NCBI GenBank assembly: GCA_933228675.1
Contig: OW121740.1
Coordinates: 1,798,001-1,862,000 of the forward strand
Direction of reading: 5' to 3'
Length of the DNA: 64,000 nt
From: Stomorhina lunata
Lineage: Eukaryota > Arthropoda > Insecta > Diptera > Rhiniidae
A program made the translations under genes and the position numbers. The notes below the pieces were generated by a model. It ran no database searches. It was not told where the DNA came from and saw only the letters and a program-made list of their open reading frames with translations. Below are positions 21,591 to 34,130 of the stretch, one piece after another (positions within the stretch are counted from its first letter, which is position 1; every line of letters begins with the position of its first letter).

Positions 21591-23378
21591 GGTAATAAGT
21601 ATTATTTGAATAACCGATTAATTGATGGCATACCCTATTATATATACATTTGTTTTAATGGCTGCTGATCAAGCATAAAATGTTAATATATAATTGTTTT
21701 GATGTTTTTGCTGTTGAAACTGTAACACATTTTGGTTTTTGCTGTTATTGTTGTAACTGTAGCTGTCATTCTACTCTGTTATTATTGTTTATAAATGTTA
21801 AAGTACATGGACGGTAGTTATGGCCCAGGCTTCGGTTATCGTTGTTGTTGCTGTTATTGTTGTAATGACCAATTGTAACAAAGCGAAGTTTGTCATAAAG
21901 TTAAACGCCCAAAGGATATAATTATACACATTTACTCTACAAATAGTAGATTTGAACTATTGTAGACACATATTCACATTTTTATGTATCGTTCTTTCAG
22001 ATACACAGTGGAATAAGTCAAAATTTTCCATTACCTTCAATGTGGTATGAAATTTATTGTTTTCAGCTAAAAAAATCAAAATATATAATAAAACAGGGCA
22101 AACAACTGCACACGTACAGTGATAAATAAAACTTCATAGAAAATTGTATGGTATACTTTAAGGAGTTCCAAAATAACTAATTTTGTTATAAAGAGTTTGA
22201 TTTTTTGAATGTAATTTAGTAAGCAAGAAATTAACATTAAATTCTGTTTGTTTTAACTATTATATACATTACATATTTTTTAAGGAAATCTCATAAGTTG
22301 AGATTCATAACAACTGCAATAATCTACCTCCAGTTTTTATTTTTTGAGTTATAACACTACCAAAGTAAATAGGTATGTTTATGTACAATATGTTATAATC
22401 GTATATGTATTAATATTTATGTATACACGTGATAAAATTAAAGAGAATTCAGAAATGTAATCGTGTTCTAGAGAATTGAATTGACATTTTATTTTACGCA
22501 CGTATGTATTAGTTATTAAGTTTTATATGTTTTTCATATTTTTTTATTCCATAACATATTATTTTATAAAATTAAATATTTTTTAAATTGAGATGTAAGA
22601 TCAATCTTTAATCTGTAATCATAATAAAAATTGTAAGTATTTACCAATTTTATAGTATTATTTCGATCTAAAAATTGGAACTCTGACATTTGGATTTACT
22701 TTAAGTGTTAATCATAAAGATTGCGGAAATCCGCATTACTCTCTCTTTCTATACGACGTATATGTACTTACAAAACCAGATGGCGTTAAAATATTAAATA
22801 AAAAAATCCTCCTTTGTCTTATGTCCTTCTCACTTACATTTGTCGAGCTTTTAAAACTTCGTAGTTAATTTTTGAAATGGGAACATATGTAAAATCTTTT
22901 TTTATACCAACATTTTTTAAAAAAATATGAATGAACCCACATTTAGGTTTAAAATATATCAAATGTGGTTACTTCAATCAAAAAGTCTGGTAACCGATCT
23001 CCGAAGTACTAGGAAGGCAGTAGTTTAATTAGCTAATGCATTGGGTTGAATTTCCTAAGACAAGGTAATGTTAAATGCATGTAATATATAACATAGCTGA
23101 AGGTATGTGCAGTACACTAAATATATATAGAGCATGCTATTTTTCTCTTTAAATAGTCAAAATAACTAAAAATTTATTATTATAACTTTGAGGTGATGTG
23201 TATAATGAATGAAAATGTTGGCCTACCTTTAAATTAACTTATAGACTCAGGTTCATTTCCTGAGTTTGTTTAAAGATATTCCTCCCAGTACCACATTTCG
23301 AGCTACGAAACCACTCTATAATCTAAAGATAATAGCAATTTTATGTTTATTTTTATCCATAAAATGTTTGTATAATAG
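21591..23378. other. AT-rich non-coding stretch
   Basis: Holds GTTGTTGTTGCTGTTATTG-like trinucleotide runs (21700-21870). A possible eroded family A fragment lies at about 23300-23370 (AATCTAAAGATAATAGCAAT). No gene seen. Confidence 0.35.
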
Positions 23379-23529
23379 TCTGTTCACAAATTACGTAACG
23401 GCATTTTCGCAGATTTTTGACACTCCCATTGTGTAACACATTTTAATACAAATACGCTTACAAAATTCCTCTAGCGGAATAAAAGTCATACCACCTTCCC
23501 CCAAAAGCGTTATGTATTTCGTGAACAGA
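23379..23529. mobile_element. 151-bp miniature inverted-repeat element
   Basis: Left end TCTGTTCACAAATTACGTAA followed by CG. The right end on the other strand is TCTGTTCACGAAATACATAA followed by CG. The 22-base termini differ at three positions. The interior has no open frame. Elements whose ends read as a TTCACAAATTACGTAACG-like word are widespread in insect genomes as far as I recall, but I cannot name the family. No clear target duplication. Confidence 0.7.
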
Positions 23530-24286
23530 ACCTAAACTGAAATTAATTTGCTAAATTTTAAGATCAATTTTAGCTTCAAATAAAGCAACTAATAAGGGAA
23601 ATGACTAGAAAACCTTAAATCTCAAAAAAAAACTTATATGATATAATTTAGCAAATATGTAATGATTCTAAGTGTTAAAAAGAAACATGTCAACTTTTTG
23701 ACTTTCGGTTTTCATTTGGCCTCACTTCTTTTGGAAATCATAAAGTCGACCCACCAACTATATAATACTTTTTTATTTGTTTTAGTATCAATATTTCTTT
23801 AGGAAAACTATGTATTTATATAAATATGTGGTGTAGTTAAAAATAATTTATTTAGTATACACATTTTTTTGTATATATTGTGTGCATTTATATATTAATA
23901 CTAAAAAATATTATGTGTCATATAAAGTGACATTTGACAATGTCATTGCTAATAACGACCTCGTGATAGATGTTAGATCTAACCACTTTTTTTTATATAA
24001 ATAAATTCTTTTCTACTTGATGTAGTAGTTGCTATAAAGGAACGTATTTTATCCTTCAATATACACTTATAGGTAGAAAAATCAAGAGTGGTGATATATA
24101 TTCAAAGTATGACAAAGTGATTTTCCTTATAAATTGCTTTAGACGTAAATGTGTTACACGTCATAATAGAAGCATAAGAAAAGTGCATGCGGTAGATTTT
24201 CTTATGACTTGAGAGCAAAAGTTTAAAATCCTTATAGTAATATTTATTTACATAACAAATCATCATATGTACTTATTTCAATGCAG
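23530..24286. other. AT-rich, possibly intronic
   Basis: No open frame or repeat. The last 25 bases (CATATGTACTTATTTCAATGCAG, broken here at CATATGTACTTATTTCAATG + CAG) form an acceptor-like tract leading into the candidate exon. Confidence 0.35.
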
Positions 24287-24361
24287 GTAAACTAACCAAC
24301 CTTTACAATGCAACTAAAATGTTCTCTACAAAGAATGAGTTTGATACATCAGCAACATCAT
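24287..24361 (+). CDS. Candidate 75-nt coding microexon
   Basis: Bounded by TACTTATTTCAATGCAG on the left and GTAAGTAAAC on the right, both good fly splice sites. The 75 bases are open in only one frame, entering after two bases and leaving with one spare base, and read KLTNLYNATKMFS then TKNEFDTSATS. The other two frames stop within the first nine bases. Composition is more balanced than the surroundings. I do not recognise the peptide and no partner exon was found in the window. If real, it is a small internal exon of a large + strand gene. A chance match of splice sites around a short open stretch remains quite possible. Confidence 0.35.
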
Positions 24362-27222
24362 GTAAGTAAACGAGTAGGTATATTTTTAAAGAATTCTAAT
24401 ATTTTCAAGTCAATTTTATTGTGTTTGATGCTCGTTATATCGTTGTTAAATTTTTTCAATATTTTTTTTTGTTGCATGACTTAATATTTGCTGTTATCGC
24501 TATGTTTTATTGATAGGTTGAGACTATTTATCAATGACGTAAAATGTAAAAAAAGGGAATGGTTGAGCTAGATTTTGGCCATAAATCTTTATTTGGCTAT
24601 AATTTATCAAATATTTGTGCTTTACGTGAGCATAATCATATTAGGTTTGTTTGCTTTTCTATCAGTTTGTATGGACTTATACTTATAGAAACACAGGATT
24701 TTCCAAAAGGTTTTTATTTAATTCTTAAAGTTTAGTAAAATAAAGTAAACATTTTCGAAAGCATAGAAATACATAAATTAATCTAAAGTCAATTAAATTT
24801 AAACAAGAGATTGGCAAAGAAAATGTGGCTTACAAAATAATTACGTCTTAATGTTATGTTTTCAAGATTTAGCTAAAAACCTTTAACTTAATCTTTGACT
24901 AATTGATAATTAATCACTGTATCTCTCCTAAAAGTATTAATAAATTGCGATGTCTTTTTATATAAAGAGTGTACATTAACCTTGTGACACCCTAACCTTA
25001 TCCTTAAACGAAAAATCATATCATTTACTTTGGATTTAGAGATAAAAGGGTTTACACATTATCCATGGTATTTAACATTATTACTTAATGACTTTAGTTC
25101 ATATATAAAAATGACGTGATTAGAAATATATAAATATCCTTGCGAAAGTAAACAGGACAATAAAACGCAAAGTGTATTTTATCGCACCCTAAACTATAAT
25201 AGAAAGAAATGTTTAAATACATATATGTACGATGTTAGATTGGTACTGATGTTTATATGACACCTTTAAGTACTGATTGACGTGGAATCACTATTGGAAT
25301 CACTAAGTGCAATATTTACCTAAATATTGGTGATTTATTATTTCTACTTTTGTAGAATTAATGTAAAGAGTCTTCAAGCATATAATCTCAGCTCGAAATA
25401 AAACCTTCTTTCATATGATAATTTTAGGTACACATTTAAATTTTTTGTGATACAATTTTATACTGTAGGAAATTCCATTACAATCTCTCAATATTAAGCT
25501 ACAGCTCCAATATTAGAACCTTCCGGAAATAACTTTAATATTTATAAGTAAATCTGAAGGAATTGTTTGTATGACGACAACAAAATTAAGCAAAAACATT
25601 TGCTAGGGTATCGCGTTGTCGAGCTCGATAGCAATTATTTTTATAAACTTTAAGATAAGCTAATTATTGAGATAATTTTATTATTTATTGTTATATTTAT
25701 GTACTTAGTAAAGATTTATTTGTCTTTTTCAAAGTTTAGTAATTTGTTTGAAAATTTTCTTAAATAAATATAACATTATTAATGTAAGTACATCCCATAA
25801 TACTTAAAGCTAAATTTATTTATAACTAGACATATTTTGCAATAAATTTATAACTTTGTAAATCTTCCCAATCTATCGAATTTGCCCTGTAAAACACAAG
25901 TTCTATTACTTGTTTTGAAATACTTTGAAGGTTAAAGTATTAAAACAAATTGATTTTTTTTAAATCTAAATGTTTAACAATTGAATCTTGTATTTTTTCC
26001 TTCGCCTTTCACAGATTTCATCAATAACAAGTAAATTTTGTCGATAACATTTACGCAAATACTTCATGACTTTAAGCATTTTATTGAAATTCTTGTCAAA
26101 GTTTTCTTTGCTTTTGTCGGTTTCTTTTTGTTCGTTTTGTTTGTGTGTTTTTTCGAATGTCAATACAAAACTCAATGTGTTTGTTATTATTTCGTTGATC
26201 CTTTATTCGCAGAATTTCAAAAAATTTCAAAAACGCTTTATTTACATACTTATTTTCTTCAGTCATTCTCAATCTCGTAGACGAGTACATTTTTAGCAGA
26301 ATTAGCTTTAACAATGAAATTGACTTGTTTCTGCTTTTGAATATCAGATTATTCTCATACATACATACTTAGATACACAAAGTATGAGTGTGTGGAGGTG
26401 TAAATGATTGTTTGACAAAGTGATTGCCAAGATGAAATTTGAATAAATTTAAATTTAAAGAATATTAATATTAGGAAAACTTTGTTTAACTTATGACAAG
26501 TGGAAATTTTCAATTTTATGTTTACGTAGAAAGACATTAAGATAATCTTTAGAGATATCTCGTATGTGTATAAATAAATAAATGAAAATAATGAGATACA
26601 TATATTGGGTGTTCGAAAAAATTTGTTCATTACTTGTTGTCAATATTAATTGAATCAGATTGATTGATTAATTGAATCAGACAAAACTATAGCTTCTTTG
26701 AAATGCATTATTATTAACATAATTTTAATACTAGATTATTCTTTGAAAACTTCTGAACATTACGGTCATATTTTGCTTTTTTATTAAAGAAAAAATAATC
26801 TAACGTTTTCTTAATGCTCTTTAATTTTTTTAGTATCTGAAATTTTAATTTTTTATAAAATTTTTTTCACGTAAAATAAAACAAAATACCGAATGTTAGC
26901 ATCAATTAAAATTTTGATTTTTGTTTGTGTTTCGATGTTGTTGTTAATTTAAAATTTTCTATTGTTACTAATACCAACCTCTAAATTATCTAAACAAATC
27001 CTATAGATTGAGATTATATAAATAAATTGAACGAAAAAGAAAACAAATACATATGCAGTTCAATGTAAACAATCGGACTCTCTAACGAGGGTAGTTTGAT
27101 CAATAATTTATGTTTTCCTATAAATATATAAATATAATAAGATACTACTATAAATTAGATACTATAACTTCAATCTCTTTAGTTGATTAATATAAAATTT
27201 TAAACTAAACTATACTAATTAG
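24362..27222. other. AT-rich non-coding stretch
   Basis: Frames at 25966-26630 on both strands are chance, K/F-rich. An eroded family A-like stretch may lie at about 25500-25640 (TATGACGACAAC, CATTTGCTAGGGTATCGCG). Otherwise empty. Confidence 0.35.
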
Positions 27223-27534
27223 TGTACCGTCGTGGTATAGCAGCTAAGTCATCCGCCTAGCATACCACAGGCCCAAGTTCAATCCCCATGAGTCTCACTT
27301 CAAAAAAAGAAATTTAAAAAAAAAAAAGCGGCGGTTCAGCTCATAACTCAGCTAGCCACTGGTTATTGAGTATTAGGCTATGAAAAACTTCTCTAACTAA
27401 TGCATTCGCCGTTCGGACCCGGCGTTAAAACGTAGGTCCCTTTCAATGAGTCTAAAAAATAGAATCGGATGCAGCACATTGTCTGAGAGAAGTACCCCTT
27501 GTACCAATTGGAATGTTGTCGGGGAATTAGTAAA
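27223..27534 (+). mobile_element. tRNA-derived SINE, longest copy
   Basis: The head (about 27225-27290) resembles a tRNA: an A-box-like TGGTATAGCAG at 27233-27243 and a B-box-like AAGTTCAATCCCC at 27274-27286, the internal RNA polymerase III promoter. An A-rich linker follows, then a body shared with other copies: AGCTAGCCACTGGTTATTGA, TATTAGGCTATG, CTTCTCTAACTAATG, TAGGTCCCTTTCAATGAGTC, AGAATCGGATGCAGC, GTCTGAGAGAAGTA and CCAATTGGAATGTTGT. Mobilisation would depend on a LINE reverse transcriptase elsewhere. No target duplication was identified. The strand given runs from the promoter into the body. Confidence 0.82.
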
Positions 27535-29349
27535 CATCCCTCGTATATGGCTGTTGCTAAAAAACTGAAATTTTAACTTATCTTTAATTTAAATTTTTTC
27601 TCAAATTTATTGTTATTCTATGATTTGTTTAAACAAAATAAAAATTATCGCTTAGTTTACTAATTGACCTATGTATTTTTTTAACAATTTTGTTAATAAA
27701 AATACATTTTTAAAATCAAACAAAATCTTACAGTAGTTCTTGTAATGATATGAAACCTTTAAAAGTTTTAAGTTATAATAAATTAAAATTTTTGTTAAAA
27801 AGGGGTTTAATATAGATTTTGCAAAAAAGATTTGTATTAAAAAATTTTAATTATATTGGATTAAAACTTTTTGTTAAAAAGGGAATTTTGCAAAAAAAAA
27901 TCCACATAGTCTAATTTTAAGGCAACACATCCGAATATTTCCCCATTGTTCTTTTTTTATTTTAAGGGGCGAGTGTGCACCCGAAATGGGTTTTGTTTGT
28001 TTTCCTTTTGCTAAAGTCAGTTCAAATGTAGCAATTTCATTGTTATTTTAGGAGATGTCTGTCTTTCTTCTTGATGTTTAGTATTCACTTATTTTTTTCG
28101 AATTATTTGTTAAAAATTGAAAATGATTTGCGAAATTAATGAAATCAATTCTTTTGTATACAATGAGTCAATATTTTTTTGCGGTAATTATTGAGTTTTT
28201 GGAAAAACAAAATTTCGTTCTTTAGAAAATATAAACAAACGAACATTGTGTTGAACAAATTTTGAAAGAATTTGCAAGGCACTTGTTTTCGAAAACAAAA
28301 AATTATTTTTTTTTTATTTAAAAAGAGTGATTAAGTTTCATATGCAATTTCTAAATTTTTCAAAGAAATATTTTATATGCATTATAAATTCATAGAACAT
28401 TTCTATGTGTAAAAATGTTTGGTTACTTAATTTGTTATTAAAAATTTTAAAGCATTTTATAAAAAAAAATTGATATACATTTTTTGGTAATAAATGTTTT
28501 TACATTAACAAATTAAATGTTAACCCCCTTGTTCATAAAGGAGTTATGAAATTATGAAAGTCTTATAATATAAATTTTGTATGAAAAATTTGAATTATAG
28601 GCTTGTCATAGCTATATTTTTCGTTTATACAATTTTTTTTGGTATACAAATTTTTAAAAGAATTTTTTTGGATTCTACAAAATTGTTCCAAAAAATATGT
28701 GTGGGGGTATATATGATTAACCATAATCGAAAATAAAATTCCAGCCAATTGTTAAATATATTAGTTTGAATTAAGGTAAGATTAAGCAAATAAAAAATTC
28801 CTATTAATTATTCCACTTTTTCTATGTCTGTTTTTTCAATGCAATTAATTTATTTAATTATAAACAAAATCATCTTTAAATATACAATTTTTCTTTTTGA
28901 AGAACATAAATATTATCTTAAAAGAATTTGTTAATAATTTGTTAAAATTAATTTCAAAATCCACCTTAAATATAAATTTCTCAAAACTTTATACACAATT
29001 TCAAATAAAAAAAACTTTCTCATATATAAACCCAGAAAAAAAGGTGCTTAGTGAAGTTTTAAGCCAACAAATCCTTTTGCTTTAATTACAATCTAATTGT
29101 AAAGCTTTTTTCCACTTTCAGTGGATTTTTTCTCTTTTATTCCCTTGAAGGGGTAATGTTCCAAAGCCACAAAATTTAAATTAAAGTCGTTTCTAAACCA
29201 ATAATAGAGAGTGTATTAGAATTGAAAATTGCTTAGAATATTGAATTATTTAACTGTGACTGTATTAGTTCCAAAGAAACAAATAAAGTTTCCTCACATT
29301 TATTTTTATAGAATTTACAAGTAAAAAACTAATACGAAATGTTTTTATT
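27535..29349. other. AT-rich non-coding stretch
   Basis: Contains two related A/T-rich words (TTGTTAAAAAGGG at 27794 and 27872) and K/I-rich chance frames at 28563 and 28897. No gene. Confidence 0.4.
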
Positions 29350-29564
29350 TTCTAATATCGGTTCACAACAAGCAATAACAATAAACCAATAACAACAAGT
29401 AATAGAAAACCAATACCAACCAACCAACCATTCATACATACATCCATTTATCTAACCAAGCAACCAACACTTCAATACTAAAATTCTCCGGTGATTGATA
29501 TTGAAGTTGAAGCCAAAAAGAAATAAATTATAAAACTCATACAAAACAACACAACAACAAACAG
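29350..29564 (+). other. Leader-like sequence ending in a CAG/GTAC donor
   Basis: CAA/ACC-rich: ACAATAAACCAATAACAAC, ACCAACCAACCAACCATTC and AACACAACAACAAACAG, ending at GTACAAAATG (29565). Composition matches fly untranslated leaders and resembles the stretch at 14840-15136. No initiator or coding frame could be fixed, so this is a composition call only. Confidence 0.25.
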
Positions 29565-30310
29565 GTACAAAATGAATATAAAAATCTCACACATTCACTC
29601 ATTCACTCACAGAAGAAGCATTTCTAAAATATTCTAAACACAAACAAGGATTTTTCTTTTTTTTTAAATGAAACTCAAAGTTTTCGTCATTCATGTACAA
29701 ATTTCCCCATTTCGAACTAACATTTTTTTGTGAGTGAGCTTAGGGAACCAGAAATAAAAAATGAATTTATGTATTTATTTGGATTTTTATTATACCTCCT
29801 TTTTCTTGTTGTTCTATTGGAGTAGAAGATTTGAAAGCTGATAAAATTTATTGAAGTGTGAAGATGAAAAGGTAGAAAATGTGTGATAACAAAATCTGTT
29901 CATATTGATCAGTGTCGTATTTCATTATACGTTTGTTTAGATATTCAAGTAAGGACTTTCCTTGTATTCCTGCATGTTTTGCATTTTAAGGTAGTTTCCC
30001 TAAATAATCGAAGTTATATTGACATGTTTGGAAATAGTTTCACAAACGCATTTCCCAGTAGAAAAATTTATGTATTTGCAAGTGATACATTGGGTTTAGG
30101 TTGTTGACAAATTATAAAAGTTAGAGATGGGAAAAAATACAAATGAATTTGTATACACTTTACTATGAAGTAAGTACTAACAAGTTTGACATTTTATCTT
30201 TTAGAGATTTTTCTGTCATTTTTATTTTCCACAAAATTTAATTATTGCTAAAAATTTAAGTTTTTATAAAATATTTTCTATACATAAAAATTTATATTCT
30301 TTATAGAATA
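29565..30310. other. AT-rich non-coding stretch
   Basis: A 74-codon frame at 29883 shows no recognisable domain. A CATTCACTCATTCACTCAC run is at about 29594. Nothing else. Confidence 0.35.
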
Positions 30311-30815
30311 GTAAACTATGCATTTGATCATGTTATAATCTTAAGAAAAGTTGTTGCGCAAAAGCCGACGAATATTACTAAGGTGGCATGACCAAGCTCC
30401 GAGAGGTGACGCAATTGAAAATTGCTTAAAACTAATTAAATCGTAAACTGTGCATTTGATCATGCTACGATCTTTAGCAAAATTGTTGCGCATGAGCTGA
30501 CAGAGGTTTCTAAGTTGGTATGACCAATTTCCGACAGGTGACGCCGCTGAAAATTACTCAAAATGAATTAAATGGTAAACTGTGCGTTTTATAATCTTTA
30601 GGAAAGTTGTGGTGCATGAGCCGACGAAGGTTTCTAATATGGTATGACCAATTTAAGACTGAAAAATACTCAAAACGAATTAAATTGTAAACTTAGCATT
30701 TGATCATGCTATGATCTTCAGGAAAGTTGTTGTGCATAAGCTGAAGGTTTCTAAGTTGGATCTACCAATTTTAGCCAGATGACGGCACTGAAAATTAATC
30801 TAAATAAATTGAATT
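30311..30815 (+). repeat. Tandem repeat, four units of about 132 bp
   Basis: Units start at 30311, 30443, 30575 and 30687 with GTAAACT(G/A)TGC or a variant. Lengths are 132, 132, 112 (two internal deletions) and 129 bases. Each carries TTTGATCATG, a GAAAGTTGTTG-like stretch, GGTTTCTAAGTTGG or a variant, GGTGACGC and CTGAAAATTA. Units differ at many positions, so the array is old and not recently homogenised. No other copy was seen in the window. Confidence 0.9.
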
Positions 30816-32883
30816 GTAAACTACTTATGCAATCAATAAAATATTTCATAGCTAATTGGATATTTGTGTAATGTCTTTCCTTAAAGCTTATTTTAGTTGG
30901 TGGAGCAGGGTACAGTTAGTTTACATAAAAAAAAAACATATTTTTAGCCAAAAATATTTATTGTTTTGCTAAAATAAAGCCATACATTTTACTTTTTCAA
31001 AAATTATACTTTTTACATAAACTTTACTTTTTATTTAAAATTTTTGCTTTAAAAATGTTTAAGAAAACCCTTAGGCCAAAAAGAAGAAACTTTTAATTTT
31101 TATATAAAATTTATTCGAAAATCCAAATCTTTCATCAAGATTAACTGGCATTAAATTTGACATCTTATTTATTAGTCACATAAAATGTTTCTTTCAAACT
31201 GGAAACTGAATACTAAAAAAAATGTTCTTTAAAGAGTAGGTTAAAAAAAACTTCTAAAAATATCTCAGTAAATATCCTTCTTTATATAACAAACACGAAA
31301 AAATTGGTCAAATTCTTTGCCTAACAAAATCAACAGTTTGTCAATTCTAGAGAAAAATGATAGAATGTAAATCTCGGAGGTTTTTGGTACTTTAAATAAT
31401 TTTAAAAGAAAAAAGTATGTTAATGAAGATTATGGGGAATGGAGTGACTGTCGCTTTTACAGCTGATTTACGACTAGACAATTTTTTATATCTATTATAT
31501 AAATCACGTAAAGTACGTATTTTTCGTATATTTATGTAAATTTAAGATGCTTTTAAAATTAATCGAAAAGGTTTTCTTTCAAAACAAAAGACACTAAAAA
31601 TTTTGTTTCAAAAAAGTGAACTGAATCTCTATTTTTATTGTAATAATGAAATCCTTTTTTTTGTATCGAAATTGGTCATAGATTGACCTAAAAATGATAA
31701 AAAGAAATGATTTACCTTACATAAATCACAGGGATATATATATATATATATGTATATATATGTATATTTTATAAAAAAAAAATATAATAAATAAGAAAAA
31801 GTAAAGAATTCAAAATTGTTATGGAGGGATATGGCATTAATTTTGTCATAAACAAACAATTGACAAACGTAGACGGACGAAAAGGGCAGAAATCATCAAT
31901 AAAAGGAAACAAATCGTTAACAAATACAAATTCTCCTAATAAAATCTCTTTACGATACTTAAATGCTATCAATCATGATTGGAAAAGCACAAAAAAATCC
32001 TTTGTTTTTCAAAATGTACTTTTCTTTTTGAAATGTTGAAAAAATTGGATAATTTTTCACTTATGAAATTGCCTATGATTCATTTTATCCTAAGACCATT
32101 GATTTAGAAACAATGACACTTAATTATTGAACTTGATTAAACAAATGACAAACATTCTAAGACAAAAATAATTGGAATAATGTGCAGAAATTTTAACTTC
32201 ATCTATTAAATCAATATAAAGAAATGATTATTTGAGTATAAACATCATAATGATGTTGGTCATAATGGTAGTGATGACGATAACGATAATATTGAGAAGT
32301 CGTTGGGAAGGCCAACTTTAAGCTTTATAAGAAGATAATAAAACTAATAGAAATAAATTTGATTTTCTGCTTGGTCACGCAATGAAGCAACAGGCCAAGA
32401 CCATCTATAAGCCTCCTTCAACTCTACACGTACACAATAAGGATACTGCGGCCCCTTAGTAGATATGGACATTTACATATGTATCAAAATATATAAGTAT
32501 TTATTCTCTAATATTTATTAGGATTGTCACATCCACACCTACTTATAAAGTATAAAAGTCTTTATATGTGTAACTCAAATAAATAAGTCTATTAAAGTAC
32601 GTATGTTTGTAGTATTAAGAAACGTGCTGTTTTCTTTTTTCAAGTCAAATCCGACAGGCACTTGATTTTTATGTAAATCTTAAGCCGCCTAATCTGTAAT
32701 TACTTAACAACTTTTCTTTTCATTCCCACTCTTTCGTCATTTTTTGTTGGAAGTTTGTTATAATTGTCATTGGCAAGGAGGAATGTTTTAAAATAATGTT
32801 GGTCTTTTTGAAAGTAATTTAACCTACATCATCATTAGGGAGAAGAAAAAGTATAGGAGTTTACTCCGAATTAAATAAAACAA
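30816..32883. other. AT-rich non-coding stretch with a TA microsatellite
   Basis: A (TA)n tract lies at about 31734-31770. Frames at 31635, 31769 and 31821 overlap it or flank it and are not convincing. No gene. Confidence 0.4.
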
Positions 32884-33355
32884 AACAAGTAAGTAAAGTA
32901 TTATAGTCGGTCCAGCCTTAAAATATGATACTATACCTAATTTCTACATGTAAGCCATTTCCATAATTGAGTAAAATCTGGACTGTTTATAACAATATTT
33001 AGCAAATTAAGTTTATACAAAAATTGTGTGTGCAACAAATAAATCTAAAATTGTCATTATCTTCAGATTTGTTTTTGTGATCTACGTCTTATTTAAGTTG
33101 AGCTACAATCAAATCTGGACCTATTTCAATGAAATGTGGTTAAGATATTTCTGTTTAAAAATGCTATATATTTTAAATTGTTTGAAAAAAAAATACTGAT
33201 AATTCCTTTAGAAGGTACCCGAAATGAGAGACCGATTTTGTCCAGTTTTAATAGCTATGTCTGTATACTTAAAGACCAATATTTATTCTGTATACTTAAA
33301 GACCAATATTTGTATGCGTTACTTACTCCTCTAACCTATGGTGGTGTAGGGTATA
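32884..33355 (+). repeat. Family A dispersed repeat, short diverged copy
   Basis: Begins ACAAGTAAGTAAAGTATTAT and TAGTCGGTCCAGCC, and carries AAATTGTCATTATCTTCAGA and GACCGATTTTGTCCAGTTTT. It ends CTATGGTGGTGTAGGGTATA. A 28-base internal direct duplication (TCTGTATACTTAAAGACCAA and following bases) lies at 33258-33315. About half the length of the 9979 copy. Confidence 0.75.
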
Positions 33356-33513
33356 AATATTCACTAAAAACTTTACATCTGTAAAATTGCACTAAATGAT
33401 CATTTTATGATTTAGTGTGGATGTTTTGATGTTTTACACATGTAGATATGATTGTGTGTGAAATATTACAAATGTATATTCTTTCACACATAAAAAGATG
33501 TTACTTTTATATC

Positions 33514-34130
33514 TGTGGTAATATGGAAGAGTAGCTTAAGTTGGCATAAGAGAGAATTGAGTTAAGGGCGTTTATTGCATTACAGAGGCAAAGGCGCTTA
33601 AATGTGTTTAGTCCGTTTTAAAAAATTCGGGTTTTTGTCAATGTTATGTGCCTTTACTTTTTAGCTTAAGTTTTTTGAATCAATAATGCATTGATCAAAA
33701 CAACTTATGTACACATATTTTTGTGTACATATTCACATTTTGTTTCATCATATAACGATTTCGCTTAACTTCACCTAAGCTGTATAAATGTTAACCTTGA
33801 AAAAATAAAGTCATTATTTTCAAACAACTTATGTTTACATCAAACTTCACAATATATACGTTTTATTTAAACAGAACAGCTAAAAATTACTTAAGGTCCA
33901 GTTCAACGCAAATTTTAGTTTCGAAAAAGAGCTTAAGTAGAAAAAACGTAAAATCCTCTGAATTTAAAAATATTTTTTTTATATATTCATTTTTCTTCTC
34001 TAATAAACATGTTACCAATATATTAATTCATAAATTATTCGCAGGAATCAAGCAGAAGAAAAATTACAAAAAACTGATGATATCTCAAAACTTCAATTTT
34101 CGACTTAAGCTATTCTTCCATATTGCCACA
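33514..34130. mobile_element. Miniature inverted-repeat element, TGTGG type, copy 2
   Basis: Left end TGTGGTAATATGGAAGAGTA then GCTTAAGTTGG. The right end on the other strand is TGTGGCAATATGGAAGAATA then GCTTAAGTCG. These termini match those of the 309-bp element at 20023. The palindrome CTTAAG recurs inside at 33665 and 33932 and at both ends (33535, 34104), again a reiterated motif pattern. The 111-codon frame at 33831 is K/F/N-rich and has no recognisable transposase feature. About 617 bases, non-autonomous by appearance. Confidence 0.7.

Noticed and set aside
26588..26640. Mariner-like end (TATTGGGTGTTCGAAAA), with an inverted look-alike near 52500
   Set aside because: Only about 13 bases match, the two are 26 kb apart, and no transposase remains or TA duplication could be linked to either.
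27223..27290. Functional tRNA gene
   Set aside because: A- and B-box-like motifs exist but a closed cloverleaf cannot be drawn, and the sequence recurs with the SINE body.
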